64,000 bases of DNA from positions 8,680,001 to 8,744,000 of the forward strand of contig CM075940.1 in the NCBI GenBank assembly GCA_038030265.1, written 5' to 3'. This stretch comes from Corythucha ciliata (lineage: Eukaryota > Arthropoda > Insecta > Hemiptera > Tingidae). Below are positions 8,874 to 17,300 of the stretch, piece by piece (the stretch's first letter is position 1; the number at the start of each line of letters is the position of its first letter). The position numbers and the translations under genes are program-made. The notes beneath the pieces are model-generated. The model was given only the letters and a program-made list of their open reading frames with translations. It made no database searches and was not told the origin of the DNA.

Positions 8874-8987
8874 CATTTTTTCTCGAAACTCGAATCGTGC
8901 TGGGCTAAGCCCTTCCATCGTTAATTAATTTATTAATTAAAAATACCGGCGACAGATTCATTCATTATATCCATCTTTTTAAATTGT

Positions 8988-9611
8988 TTCTCCCACCGAT
9001 TAATTTTCTATTATTTTCCTATTGGTGGGGAAAGACGCCTGCTCTAATAGAACTTTTATTGTTTGATGACGATAGGAAGGTGGGGAGGTTACTCTTCATT
9101 CCTCTTTGATCGGCTCTTCACCAAGAGCAAGGAAGGCTGGGATTTAAATGTATATTTTTTTTTTTCATATTGATGAAAGGAATCTTTGGGCTTAATCCTC
9201 ATTGCCTGTTTACAACCTAATTTTGTCCCATCTCAGAAGAGGAAATTTAAATGGGGTAAAATGTTCCAATACAATCTCCCCCTTGTTCGGAAAAATTTCG
9301 CGCCCTCGCGAATCCTTAAGTAGTGACCCTGAGAAAAAAACCCTTGGTGTTATTAAAAGGGAAAAAAGAATTATGTTAGTGGGTCACTGAGAAAGCCTTT
9401 TTTCTGGGAAAAGCCAGGTGGCTGACTCTATACAATAGTAAAGTTGTTTATGAATTGAAGATCTAGTAGAAGAGAGTGTATCTGGTCCTGGGATGTCCTC
9501 GACGGGGCGGGGTGGTGTCCTCTGAGGCCTTCGTCCTTGATGAGCGGGTGCCGGGAAGTCGGCGAACTTGCGAGATGACGTTGCTCCATCGGTGAAAACG
9601 TTGCGTTGTAC
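8988..9611. other. Unassigned sequence between element and duplicated block
   Basis: Near 8991-9027 a weak inverted pair CCCACCGAT/ATTGGTGGG is visible. 9428-9611 has a higher GC content and minus-strand frames without stops (for example 9384-9620 and 9428-9769), with no recognisable domain. It could be the end of a retroelement, since the neighbouring block is repeated beside a gypsy fragment at 11157. Otherwise nothing is seen. Confidence 0.35.
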
Positions 9612-9899
9612 ATGAAACATAGTTGAAACAAGAATGAGTAAAGCTCTTTTGTTTTTGACGCAAGGAAGGCGTGGGTATCATGCTTGTTAGAGTAGGTAGG
9701 GATGAACCGCGCATTTTTTTTTTTTTTCTTCGAGACATCTGGACAATTATTAAGATATCGAGTATTCATAGATTAGAGAATGCGATTGGCGTATCGAGGC
9801 AGCGGGTGGTACAAGAATCTCCAAGGAGAGAGCCGAAGCTTTGATGAGGGGGGGGCTGTCTAGATGTTCCAATTGCACTAGTGATTTGGGGGGGGGGGG
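9612..9899. repeat. Duplicated block, copy A (other copy at 11157-11452)
   Basis: The two blocks share almost every base from ATGAAACATAGTTGAAACA to the poly-G tract, including a T-run at about 9715-9727 and an inner G-run at 9848-9855. They drift only just before the final tract. Left flanks are unrelated. It may be the end of an LTR element on the minus strand, but neither terminal inverted bases nor an LTR partner are certain. Confidence 0.8.
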
Positions 9900-9979
9900 C
9901 ATTGGCAACAGGGCTGTATAGCCATATTGAATTCTCTTTGTGTGAATTTGCGATTTTTTCCCTTTAATAGCCATGAATT
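9888..9979. repeat. 90-bp duplicate of 16272-16367, starts in a poly-G tract
   Basis: From the 12-G run the sequence GCATTGGCAACAGGGCTGTA and the following ~70 bp are repeated at 16272-16367 with no difference seen. It continues into the GAATTAGCG repeat in both places. The G-run is thus a shared edge: left of it the sequence pairs with 11157-11452, right of it with 16272. Confidence 0.85.
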
Positions 9980-10556
9980 AGCGCTTTCCTCTAAATTTTA
10001 GCTGCGAATTGACATATTTTAAACTTCTAGCCATGAATTAGCGCTTTCCTCTAAATTTTAGCTGCAAATGGGAGGTTTTCATTAATATCGGTTTTTCGCA
10101 AATTAGCGATTTTTTATTTTGTCATAAGGTGTTCTCCAGACGCGAATTGGCGTTTTCTCAGTTTTAACCGCGAATTAGCGCTTTCCTCTAAATTTTAGCT
10201 GCGAATTGACAAATACTAAACTATATTAACATGACATATATTAAACTTCTAGCCATGAATTAGCGCTTTCCTCTAAATTTTAGCTGCGAATTGACAAATA
10301 CTAAACTATATTAACATGACATATATTAAACTTCTAGCCATGAATTAGCGCTTTCCTCTAAATTTTAGCTGCGAATTGACAAATACTAAACTATATTAAC
10401 ATGACATATATTAAACTTCTAGCCATGAATTAGCGCTTTCCTCTAAATTTTAGCTGCGAATTGACATATTTTAAACTTCTAGCCATGAATTAGCGCTTTC
10501 CTCTAAATTTTAGCTGCGAATTGACATATTTTAAACTTCTAGCCATGAATTAGCGC
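9958..10556 (+). repeat. Higher-order tandem array with 60- and 85-bp units
   Basis: The core AGCCATGAATTAGCGCTTTC followed by CTCTAAATTTTAGCTGCGAATTGACA (split here) recurs at 9968, 10028, 10251, 10336, 10421, 10481 and 10541. Spacings are 60, then 85, 85, 60 and 60. The 85-bp unit is the 60-bp unit plus 25 bp (AAATACTAAACTATATTAACATGAC-like, split between 10211 and 10235). Copies are nearly identical, unlike the degenerate F1 repeats elsewhere. A diverged stretch (10080-10165) separates two blocks. It ends sharply at the gypsy fragment. Confidence 0.9.
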
Positions 10557-11134
10557 ACCCTAAAAATCGTCTCACGGCTATGGAAAATGAACCGGGAAAC
10601 CTTCAGCAGAAAATCCAGAAAATTCTACAAATTTACCGAGCGATTCCCTTAGTCGAGGGGAAATCCCCTGCTGAACTTTACTTCGGCAGAACAATCCGAA
10701 TACGTTTGGACGCCATCAAGCCATTCAAGGAAACTCCTCAAAACGAATCAACAGTTCCTGGACTTCGTTCTTTAAACGTCGGCGACCGAGTCCAATCTCG
10801 ATGCTACACAAATTCAAAAATTCATTGGCGTTTTGGAACTGTACTACAAAAATTGGGACTCCTACACTACATTACAAGCTAGACGATGGGTACACGTACA
10901 AACGTCACATCGACCAGTTGAGGAGAACTAACGTTCCAAATAAGATGGTGTCATTTTCTCCAGAAACCAAAGCGGGAGGCCAAGAATCACCCTCCCAACC
11001 AGAAGGAAACGAAAACCCAAGTCAACCACCACAATGGCTTCTAGCTCAAACCATTGTTCCATCAACGGAAATACTACAGTCGCCTAGTGATCGCCTGATC
11101 CCTGATCCAAGTATCCGTCAACCGTTACGTTACG
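10557..11134 (+). mobile_element. Fragment of a second copy of gypsy family 1 (integrase C-terminus)
   Basis: Frames 10580-10882 and 10801-11160 overlap with a shift near 10865 and read through an integrase C-terminal region: KILQIYRAIPLVEGKSPAEL and LNVGDRVQSRCYTNSK, then HIDQLRRTN. This is the GPY-type tail that follows the catalytic core. From 11038 it matches 6700-6790 of the first element. It shows what the 5'-3' deletion removed there. It starts abruptly in the tandem array and ends where the duplicated block begins, so it is a fragment and has no LTR. Confidence 0.85.
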
Positions 11135-11156
11135 GTGAAACACGTACTTGCGTAGT

Positions 11157-11452
11157 ATGAAACATAGTTGAAACAATAATGAGTAAAGCTCTTTTGTTTT
11201 TGACGCAAGGAAGGCGTGGGGTATCATGCTTGTTAGAGTAGGTAGGGATGAACCGCGCATTTTTTTTTTTTTTCTTCGAGACATCTGGACAATTATTAAG
11301 ATATCGAGTATTCATAGATTAGAGAATGCGATTGGCGTATCGAGGCAGCGGGTGGTACAAGAATCTCCAAGGAGAGAGCCGAAGCTTTGATGAGGGGGGG
11401 GGGGCTGTATAGTACTCAATTACTAGTTCACTAGTGATTGGGGGGGGGGGGG
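11157..11452. repeat. Duplicated block, copy B (other copy at 9612-9899)
   Basis: Same sequence as copy A, but with 11 G instead of 8 in the inner run and a 13-G run at the right edge. Here the left neighbour is the gypsy family 1 fragment and the right neighbour is the second gypsy element. Confidence 0.8.
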
Positions 11453-12790
11453 TATTTAGTTTGTCCAAGTACCTCGAATGAAAAAAGGTCAGTTTTTGTT
11501 TTGTTTTGTTTTTGTTTGTTTTTTTTTCTTTTCTTCTTCCTCGAAAACGCCAGAATTAGGGGGAGTGTAGGTGCGTGGGGTGTCCTGGCGACGAAGGGGG
11601 TGTGTTTAATGAAGTATTTCCTGTGAGCTTGCTTGGACGGGTAAGGGTCGTTGGATTGCTCAGTTTGGTCATCTGTGACATTTTCGTCAAGGTCTTTTGC
11701 CTTTTTGTTCTGGCCCGTAGGTAAAATGGGGTTTATTCTGATTTGGTGCCCTTCAGGGTCATTGAGATTGGGGTAATTGGCGTTTGGAGTTTGTTGGGAT
11801 GTGGTCCTCATTGTATTGAGGCGGGCGCAGGTTTCTTTTGGGTTCTCTTTTCGGTGGTGCCTAGCGGAGCTCGCTGCGGGTATGGGGTCAGGAACCGAAG
11901 CTTCGTCGTAGCCGAGAACGGTGTCCTCACGGGTATGTGTGAGGTGGGGGGATGTATTGTGTATCATGACGGACACATAATACCAATTTGAGGTATTGCA
12001 ATTTATTATTTCAAAGGGGCGATTGGACATATATTGGTGATTAGATACGAAATTTGTTGGGCTGATGTCGTACGTTTGGGGTGGCTTACCGTCAATTCTT
12101 GGGAACGGGGCTATTAAAACGCAGCGCGTTTGGTGGGGGGGGGAGGAATACTTCATTTGCCACTTTAACTGGCACACTGGCCATGGTATCGTTTGAGGGG
12201 AGTGGGGGAAGCTCTTCGTTGAGCTCATCTAGAGACGATGATTCTGGGGTGGGGGCAACATTGCTGTTTGGTATTGAGAAAGGTGACTGTGGAGGGGGAC
12301 TAGATGAGGTTGCAAAGAAGTTGGTGGTGGCTTGGCGATTTTGAAAGGTGGGGATAAAAGTGGTGGTACTTGCCGAAGGAAGGGAAGCTAATGATTTGTT
12401 AACATTGAAGTTTTTAACAATAATTTCCCACGTGAGGTGGATAAATGTTAAGAGGAGCATTAACGCAGAAACTATCGTGTGACAGCTGGGGGTTGGTGGG
12501 GTATTCTCTGTTTTGTTTTCTGTTAAATGAGGTGTTATTCTGGAAACAATGAAGGTGTTCTTTTGCTTAATGTTGTGGCGTTTAGTGTTGCGGCGTTTGA
12601 TTTCTGTTAATTGTTTTGAAGTGCAAGATGATTCTTGGGACGGAGGGGGTTCTATAATGGAGATTTTCTCAACGCGTGCACTTGTTTCTTGGGATAATTG
12701 ATGCAACGTATTATTTTCTTTTTGCAGAGAAGAGATTATTCCGTTAGAATTTTTCCTAGCGGCTTTAAGTGTTGGGAAAGTGTGCAATGT
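11453..12790 (-). pseudogene. Spacer between protease and RT, gypsy element 2
   Basis: The frame 12092-12979 continues from the protease into a Ser/Pro/Thr-rich segment; another frame (11431-12228) takes over at the C-run 12134-12142. A hydrophobic stretch SALMLLLTFIHLTWEIIV lies at about 12420-12480, preceded by a basic patch, and would fit one membrane helix. Later it has NTSNWYYVSVMIHNTSP and REDTVLGYDEAS, like the beta-rich linker many gypsy elements have before RT. Nothing like RT itself follows. The end near 11560-11453 is low complexity. Confidence 0.6.
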
Positions 12791-13140
12791 AAACTCTTTG
12801 AATCGGAAGGGTGAGGCTTCCAGGGCAATGGAACTAGAGGGGACATTGATTTTAGCCTGGAAGTGGTTGAAAAAATCAATTCCAAAAATAATTTCATGGG
12901 AAAGATTTTTAATTATGTGAAAAGGGAATGGGAAGCGAGCGTTTTCGATGGAAAATTTAAGGTTGAATGCTCGTTTCACGCAATGGGATGAATATTGGCC
13001 ATAGTGACCTGACCAATAGTGGGCTCTATTTGCTGAAAATTTTGGGTGTCTTTATGACAAATTATTTTCGGGGAAATGCATGATAAAGATGCTCCCGTGT
13101 CTACGAGAGCGGCACATTCATTCTCGCCTATTTTTTATTT
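12790..13140 (-). pseudogene. Aspartyl protease of gypsy element 2
   Basis: On the minus strand near 13085-13115 the frame reads CAALVDTGASLSCIS, the protease active-site loop. It reaches a TGA at about 12978, where a one-base shift leads into the long frame starting at 12979. That frame shows the C-terminal protease strand HEIIFGIDFFNHFQAKIN, typical of these enzymes. It would mature the polyprotein. Confidence 0.75.
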
Positions 13141-13377
13141 TTAAGAAGAAAAGTTGGTCTGAGAAATCTTTAAGTAAAACGTTATTTGAATTTTGAACTT
13201 TATTGGTAGGGCAGTGCACACGCAGTTGAGAATGTATATGTGATGGGGAAGAAAGATGTTTGGGAGTTCTAATAGGTTTGTGGGGGACATCTTTCCGTGT
13301 ATTTCTCGGCATAGTGTAGGGCTTGGGCACGGGGTTCTGGCCGTGTCGCGGGGGGAGGGGTGGCCGAACTCCGTAAT

Positions 13378-14567
13378 CTAGTTTTTTTTATTGAGTCGAT
13401 TATTTGGGGAATAATGCCAGCACCTTGAAGCTGTATGCCCGTATTTCTGGCATATTTGGCATTGCGGACGAGCGGGGTTCCTCGACATGAGGGGTGGGGG
13501 TTTGGGATGATCAAATCGCGGTTTGAGGTTTTGATAGTTATTGGGGGTTTTGTTATTGAAAAATGCACCTTTTTGGGGGGGGGGTGGATTAGATTGATAA
13601 AATTTTTGAGGGCGGGTGGACAGCGCATTCATGCGATTGGTGAGTTGGGCAAGTTGTTGGGACAGAGCGGCGGTTTCGGGCTTACTGCGGTCCAGGACCA
13701 ACTGCAGAGTAGCTTCGACGTCAAACAGGGCGTTAAGGAAAATTGGTAAAGATTTCGTATTGGCCATACCTAACGTTTCGAGGAGGGATGGTCGGAGGCC
13801 AGGAAGGATATACGAAATTACTTCCTCATCAGTCGGATTGGGGTGAATCTTGTATACAATTTGCTTAATCTGGTTGACATAATCACACGCAGATTGATCG
13901 GAGCTTTGGGTCATCTTTAATAATTTTAATTGGAGGGCACGTTTCTCGTGCCGGGGCCTAAATTGCTGGACGAGGTGGCTTTTGAGGGCTCGCCAGGATA
14001 AAAGGACCGGGGAGTTCTGACTTTTTAGTACCTCGTAGGTAAGGTGCGCGGGACCGGTGAGGGAGATGGGCAGATAAATTAATTTATCAGTGTCGTCCCA
14101 TCCAAAAATTGACGCAACAGTTTCGTACCGTTCTAGGAATTGGTCAATTTCTTGGGGAGTTTCTCCTGAGAAGGAGGGAAGATCAATCTTCGGGAGTTTT
14201 TTGGGGTGAAATCGGGGTGCCCGGGGGGGTTCGTTTTGTGATCTAAAAGGGGGTGGGGCGTTTAGGCCTAACGAAAATGGAAGAGTATCCGGGTCTTCCG
14301 CGAAAAGAGGCCTTAATTTCGACATGTTATCGTCGAGCGCATTTAGCGCCACGGCGATGTCGAGGGAGGCAAAATATTTCTTCAACTGGTCCCTGATAAC
14401 GTCGCGCATGGGAATTTCCCTAATAGGAGGGCAGCCGCAAAAAGGTCATCTTTCAAATCACTATTCACCCAAGAAGCATTGTACGGTTTAACATGGATGG
14501 CATTTATTAATTCGCGCCGTAAGGCTGTCTGTTTTTCAACGAGTTTAGTGAGGGAAGGAAGGGCCAT
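13378..14567 (-). pseudogene. gag: Gag of gypsy element 2
   Basis: The main frame is 343 codons (13378-14409). The N-terminal 60 codons lie in another frame from ATG 14567 and are linked by a shift around 14410-14430. The central part is a retrotransposon gag domain: IDQFLERYETVASIFGWDD, SWRALKSHLVQQFRPRHEK, and a conserved late segment ending in YILPGLRPSLLETL. One zinc knuckle, CQICQKYGHTASRC (C-x2-C-x4-H-x4-C), sits near the C-terminus at about residues 316-329. Gag would assemble particles around element RNA. The proline-rich region before the knuckle is normal for such proteins. Confidence 0.85.
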
Positions 14568-16271
14568 GTCTGTTACGCGTAAAATTTTGGCGCGGGGAAA
14601 ATATGCAAAAACTTAAAACTAGATTTTTCTCAAGCACATGCAAAAACAAAGAGTCTTGTGTTTTTTTTTTTTTTTTTTTTGCTTTGATTTAAACCAACTT
14701 ATGAATTCGGGAGAATAGGCGCCTCCACCACTTGTCTTTTTCATATTTTATTTATCTTCAATAATTTTTTAATACAATTGAACAGGAAAAAGTGTACGAA
14801 GGTGGGGGGAAAACACTCACTCTCCATCTCCGTCTTCATTTTTTCATCTTTTGACTCCAGGGTACTTCTTGCACCGTAGCGCCCCCATGAAGTCACCTTT
14901 CAGCCTTACCCGCGATTTGGCGTTTTCTCCGTGTGAACCGTGAATTTATCGCTTTCTTCTCAATTTCACCAGGGAATCAGCAATTTTTCCCCATTTTGGT
15001 AGCAGTTGTTGCAGAGAGTTAGCGATTTTTATCAATTTTGGCCGTAAACTAGCTCTTTTTCCTAATTGTGCACGCCTCCGGAAACTGTGGCTCACCATTT
15101 TATCAATTTTCTGCGAATTAGCAAATTGTATCAAATTAATCCCAATCCGCAATAAGCCATTTATCTTTATTTCAGCCATAAATTACCGTTTTCCTCATTT
15201 TAGCCGCGGATTCTAGATTTTTCTACATTTCAGCCACAATTGGAGTTTTCCCCAATTTTCGCCGCGAATTACTTAACGCTTTTTCTGAATTTGGCCGCGG
15301 ATTAGCGTGTTTTTTTTTTTCAATTTCTGGCACGAAGTTACCTTTCAGAGATTTCTTCATTTAAACCGCGAATTAGCGTTTTTCCTCATTCCAGGGCTTA
15401 TTATCAATTTTATCAGGGAATCGGCCAACAAATTAGCGATTTTGTCTTCATTTTAGCCGCAAATTAGCGATTTTTCTGAATTCTTGCTGTGAATTCGTAT
15501 TTTTCCTGATTTCAGCTACTAATGAGCGATTTTTATCAATTTCATCCAGGAATTGGCACTTTTTTCCATTATTAGCTTTGAATTAGCGATTTTTTCGCTT
15601 TTAACCACGAATTAGCGCCTTTTCTCTATTTTAACCTGAATAATTAGAGCTTTATCCTAATTAATCACGCAAGAAGTTTTTTAAAGTAGTTTTCTAGCCA
15701 TGAACTATGTCGCGATTTATCTCAATTTTAACAGCGTATATGTAATCAATTTTAGCCGCGAATTAATGCATTTTCGCAATCTATAGTCATGAATTTGCCA
15801 CCAGAAACCTCGATTTTGCCGTGAATTAGCATTTTTGTCAAGCCAAATTGTGAATTAGCGTTTTTTCTTGATTTCAGCCGCGGGCCTGCCCCAAGAACAG
15901 CCCCACGTTAGGGATTGGATAGGGAGCGACGCACTGCTGTTTTAGCGATTTTTTCATTATTTTAGCAACATTTAGTCAATGCCCAATTTTTAGCAGTTGG
16001 CGATTTTCTCCAGCTTTTATTCATGCATTTTTTTTTATTTCACAATTTTACACGTCATTCCAGATCTTCTTTGAGTTAGCGCTTTTTCTCAACTCAAGTA
16101 GTGAATCAGCACTTTTTCTTAATATCCATACAGCCATCCATTCCATCATCGTTGTGCATTTTGCGATTTGTTTTCACCATAATTAATCAAATTTGCACTT
16201 TTATCAATTTTATTATTGCTTTAGCCGTGACTTAGTACTTTTTCTCACTTTTAGTCTCGAATAACCTTTTT

Positions 16272-16367
16272 TTTTGGGGGGGGGGGGCATTGGCAACAGG
16301 GCTGTATAGCCATATTGAATTCTCTTTGTGTGAATTTGCGATTTTTTCCCTTTAATAGCCATGAATT
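16272..16367. repeat. Second copy of the 90-bp block at 9888-9979
   Basis: Begins with a 12-G run, as at 9888, and ends with a C-run where the other copy goes on into GAATTAGCGC. It appears identical over the shared part. Confidence 0.85.
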
Positions 16368-16706
16368 ACCCCCCCCCCCACAATTTCAGTTGCAAATTGG
16401 TGCTTTTCTCAATTTGATCTGTGTCATTCCTCCATTTTAGCCGCGATTTCGTGCTTTTTCCCAATTTTAGGCTCGAATTATCGACTTTTACAACTTTTCA
16501 GTCATTTTTTCAATGCCTTTTCTCAATTTTAGAAGATAATGAGCAATTTGAATTTGAATCAGTGTTTTTTTTTCTCAATTTCAACCGTGATTCGGAGTTT
16601 GTTTCTCAATTATAGGCTCCGATAAGCGACAATTTCACTTTTCTGCCACTTTTTCTAAATTAAATCCGCAAATTCACGTGTTTCTTCTTTTTTAGCTGCG
16701 GTTGAT

Positions 16707-16709
<3 letters not shown>

Positions 16710-16759
<50 letters not shown>
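16710..16759. repeat. 50-base poly-T run
   Basis: An uninterrupted T homopolymer within the F1 array. It could be an A-tail of an inserted retroposon on the minus strand, but the sequence to its right (minus-strand upstream) is ordinary F1 repeat, so slippage is as likely. Confidence 0.9.
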
Positions 16760-16764
<5 letters not shown>

Positions 16765-17040
16765 GAGGCACTAAATTAGCACTTCTTCTCCACTCCAACC
16801 ATGAGTTAGCGGTTTTTTTTTTTTTCAATTTTACTAGTGAATTAGCAGTTTTCTCAATTTTAGCCGTGAGTTAGCGTTTTTCTCAATTTTAGCTGAGTCG
16901 AATATTCAACTACAAAAATGCTGAGCACTTGTAACACACTTTCCTTCTGTGAATAGACGTTTGCTCAATTTTAGCTGCGATTTTCTAAATTATAGCTGTG
17001 AATTATTAGCGATGTTCTCCATTCTAGCAGAGGATTAGAG

Positions 17041-17300
17041 CTTTTTATCAATCACAGCAAAACTCCAACCCACAGTGAAGCCTCAACCGAGACCCCCCCC
17101 CCCCACCCTTCACGCTTAACAGGCTCATCATTGTCGGGATTTTCTATCGCTGCCTCTACCAAAACATAAATTCTAAAAATCGTCGAAATTTAAATGTTTA
17201 TCCAAGGGTTTCTTGACACGGGGAATCTGAAATTCACAGCTCTATCCACAGCAAAGCGCCAACCACAGCAAAGGCCCTACAACAGCAAAGCTCCAGTCGC
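17041..17300 (-). repeat. F3 repeats, reverse orientation
   Basis: Phrases such as AACCACAGCAAAGGCCCTAC and ACAGCAAAGCTCCAG are reverse complements of the F3 unit (GCTTTGCTGTGGTTGG) at 30.6-31.3 kb. Only a few copies, interrupted by a stretch of unrelated bases. Confidence 0.7.

Larger units (their letters stand above)
8091..8888 (+). repeat. 301-bp tandem repeat, about 2.65 copies
   Basis: Units start at 8091, 8392 and 8693; the last is cut at about 8888. Each unit opens with a perfect 12-bp stem, CTCTAGGCGCTT paired with AAGCGCCTAGAG across a 16-nt loop, followed by a 68-bp leader, the tRNA-like domain and a 120-bp tail ending TTTAATTAAG. Full copies look identical by eye. The first 160 bp left of 8091 carry another diverged tail, so the array has grown from its left end. 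Confidence 0.85.
7761..8975. mobile_element. Composite tRNA-like element with 12-bp target-site duplication
   Basis: TTTTTAAATTGT occurs at 7749-7760 and again at 8976-8987, exactly flanking 1215 bp. The inner ends are inverted repeats: AATTAATAAATTAATTAA at 7761-7778 against its complement at 8921-8938, then about 38 bp around GGAAGGGCTTAGCCCA that is repeated inverted at about 8882-8920. The left copy has an extra 18 bp between these blocks, and on the right 37 bp of unit sequence lie outside the inverted part. Inside are four tRNA-Thr-like domains, one inverted and three in direct 301-bp tandem. A 12-bp duplication fits LINE-style retroposition better than most DNA transposons, but the inverted ends are unusual for a SINE. 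I do not recognise a named family. Confidence 0.75.
11453..14900 (-). mobile_element. 5' half of a different Ty3/gypsy element (gag, protease, spacer)
   Basis: Reading from 14567 down: gag with CCHC knuckle, protease with DTGA active site, then a long low-complexity spacer. It stops before any RT motif, at the poly-G tract 11440-11452. The gag is unlike the one at 1354. Breaks: frameshifts near 14410 (gag start), about 12979 (protease) and 12134-12142 (a C-run on this strand), plus a break between gag and protease. 14580-14900 would be leader or LTR, with no partner LTR in the window. Confidence 0.82.
14905..17040 (+). repeat. F1 degenerate ~30-bp repeats
   Basis: Dozens of loose copies of GCCGCGAATTAGCGATTTTT followed by CTCAATTTTA are laid head to tail, mostly spaced about 30-33 bp or multiples. 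Copies vary at nearly every position but keep the words GAATTAGCG, TTTTTCTCAATTTTAG and GCCGCG. Lengths drift, so exact copy counts depend on thresholds. The tract also holds the 90-bp duplicate at 16272-16367 and a 50-T run at 16710-16759. No coding potential. Confidence 0.85.

Noticed and set aside
9428..11315. Lys-rich frames around 9428-9769, 9463-9738 and 11084-11315 on the minus strand
   Set aside because: They read the duplicated block and its A/T run in different phases; the two copies do not preserve one frame.
9878..11440. CACTAGTGATT next to the G tracts, similar to a cloning-vector polylinker
   Set aside because: Only 10-13 bases match and the two copies differ around it; no further vector sequence is seen.
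11438..12344. Plus-strand frames 11438-11626, 11743-11991 and 12081-12344
   Set aside because: Antisense shadows of the gypsy element 2 spacer on the minus strand.
14905..17040. Regular ~30-bp repetition resembling a CRISPR array
   Set aside because: Units are degenerate and contiguous, with no constant repeat plus unique spacer pattern and no cas-like gene; the setting is eukaryotic.
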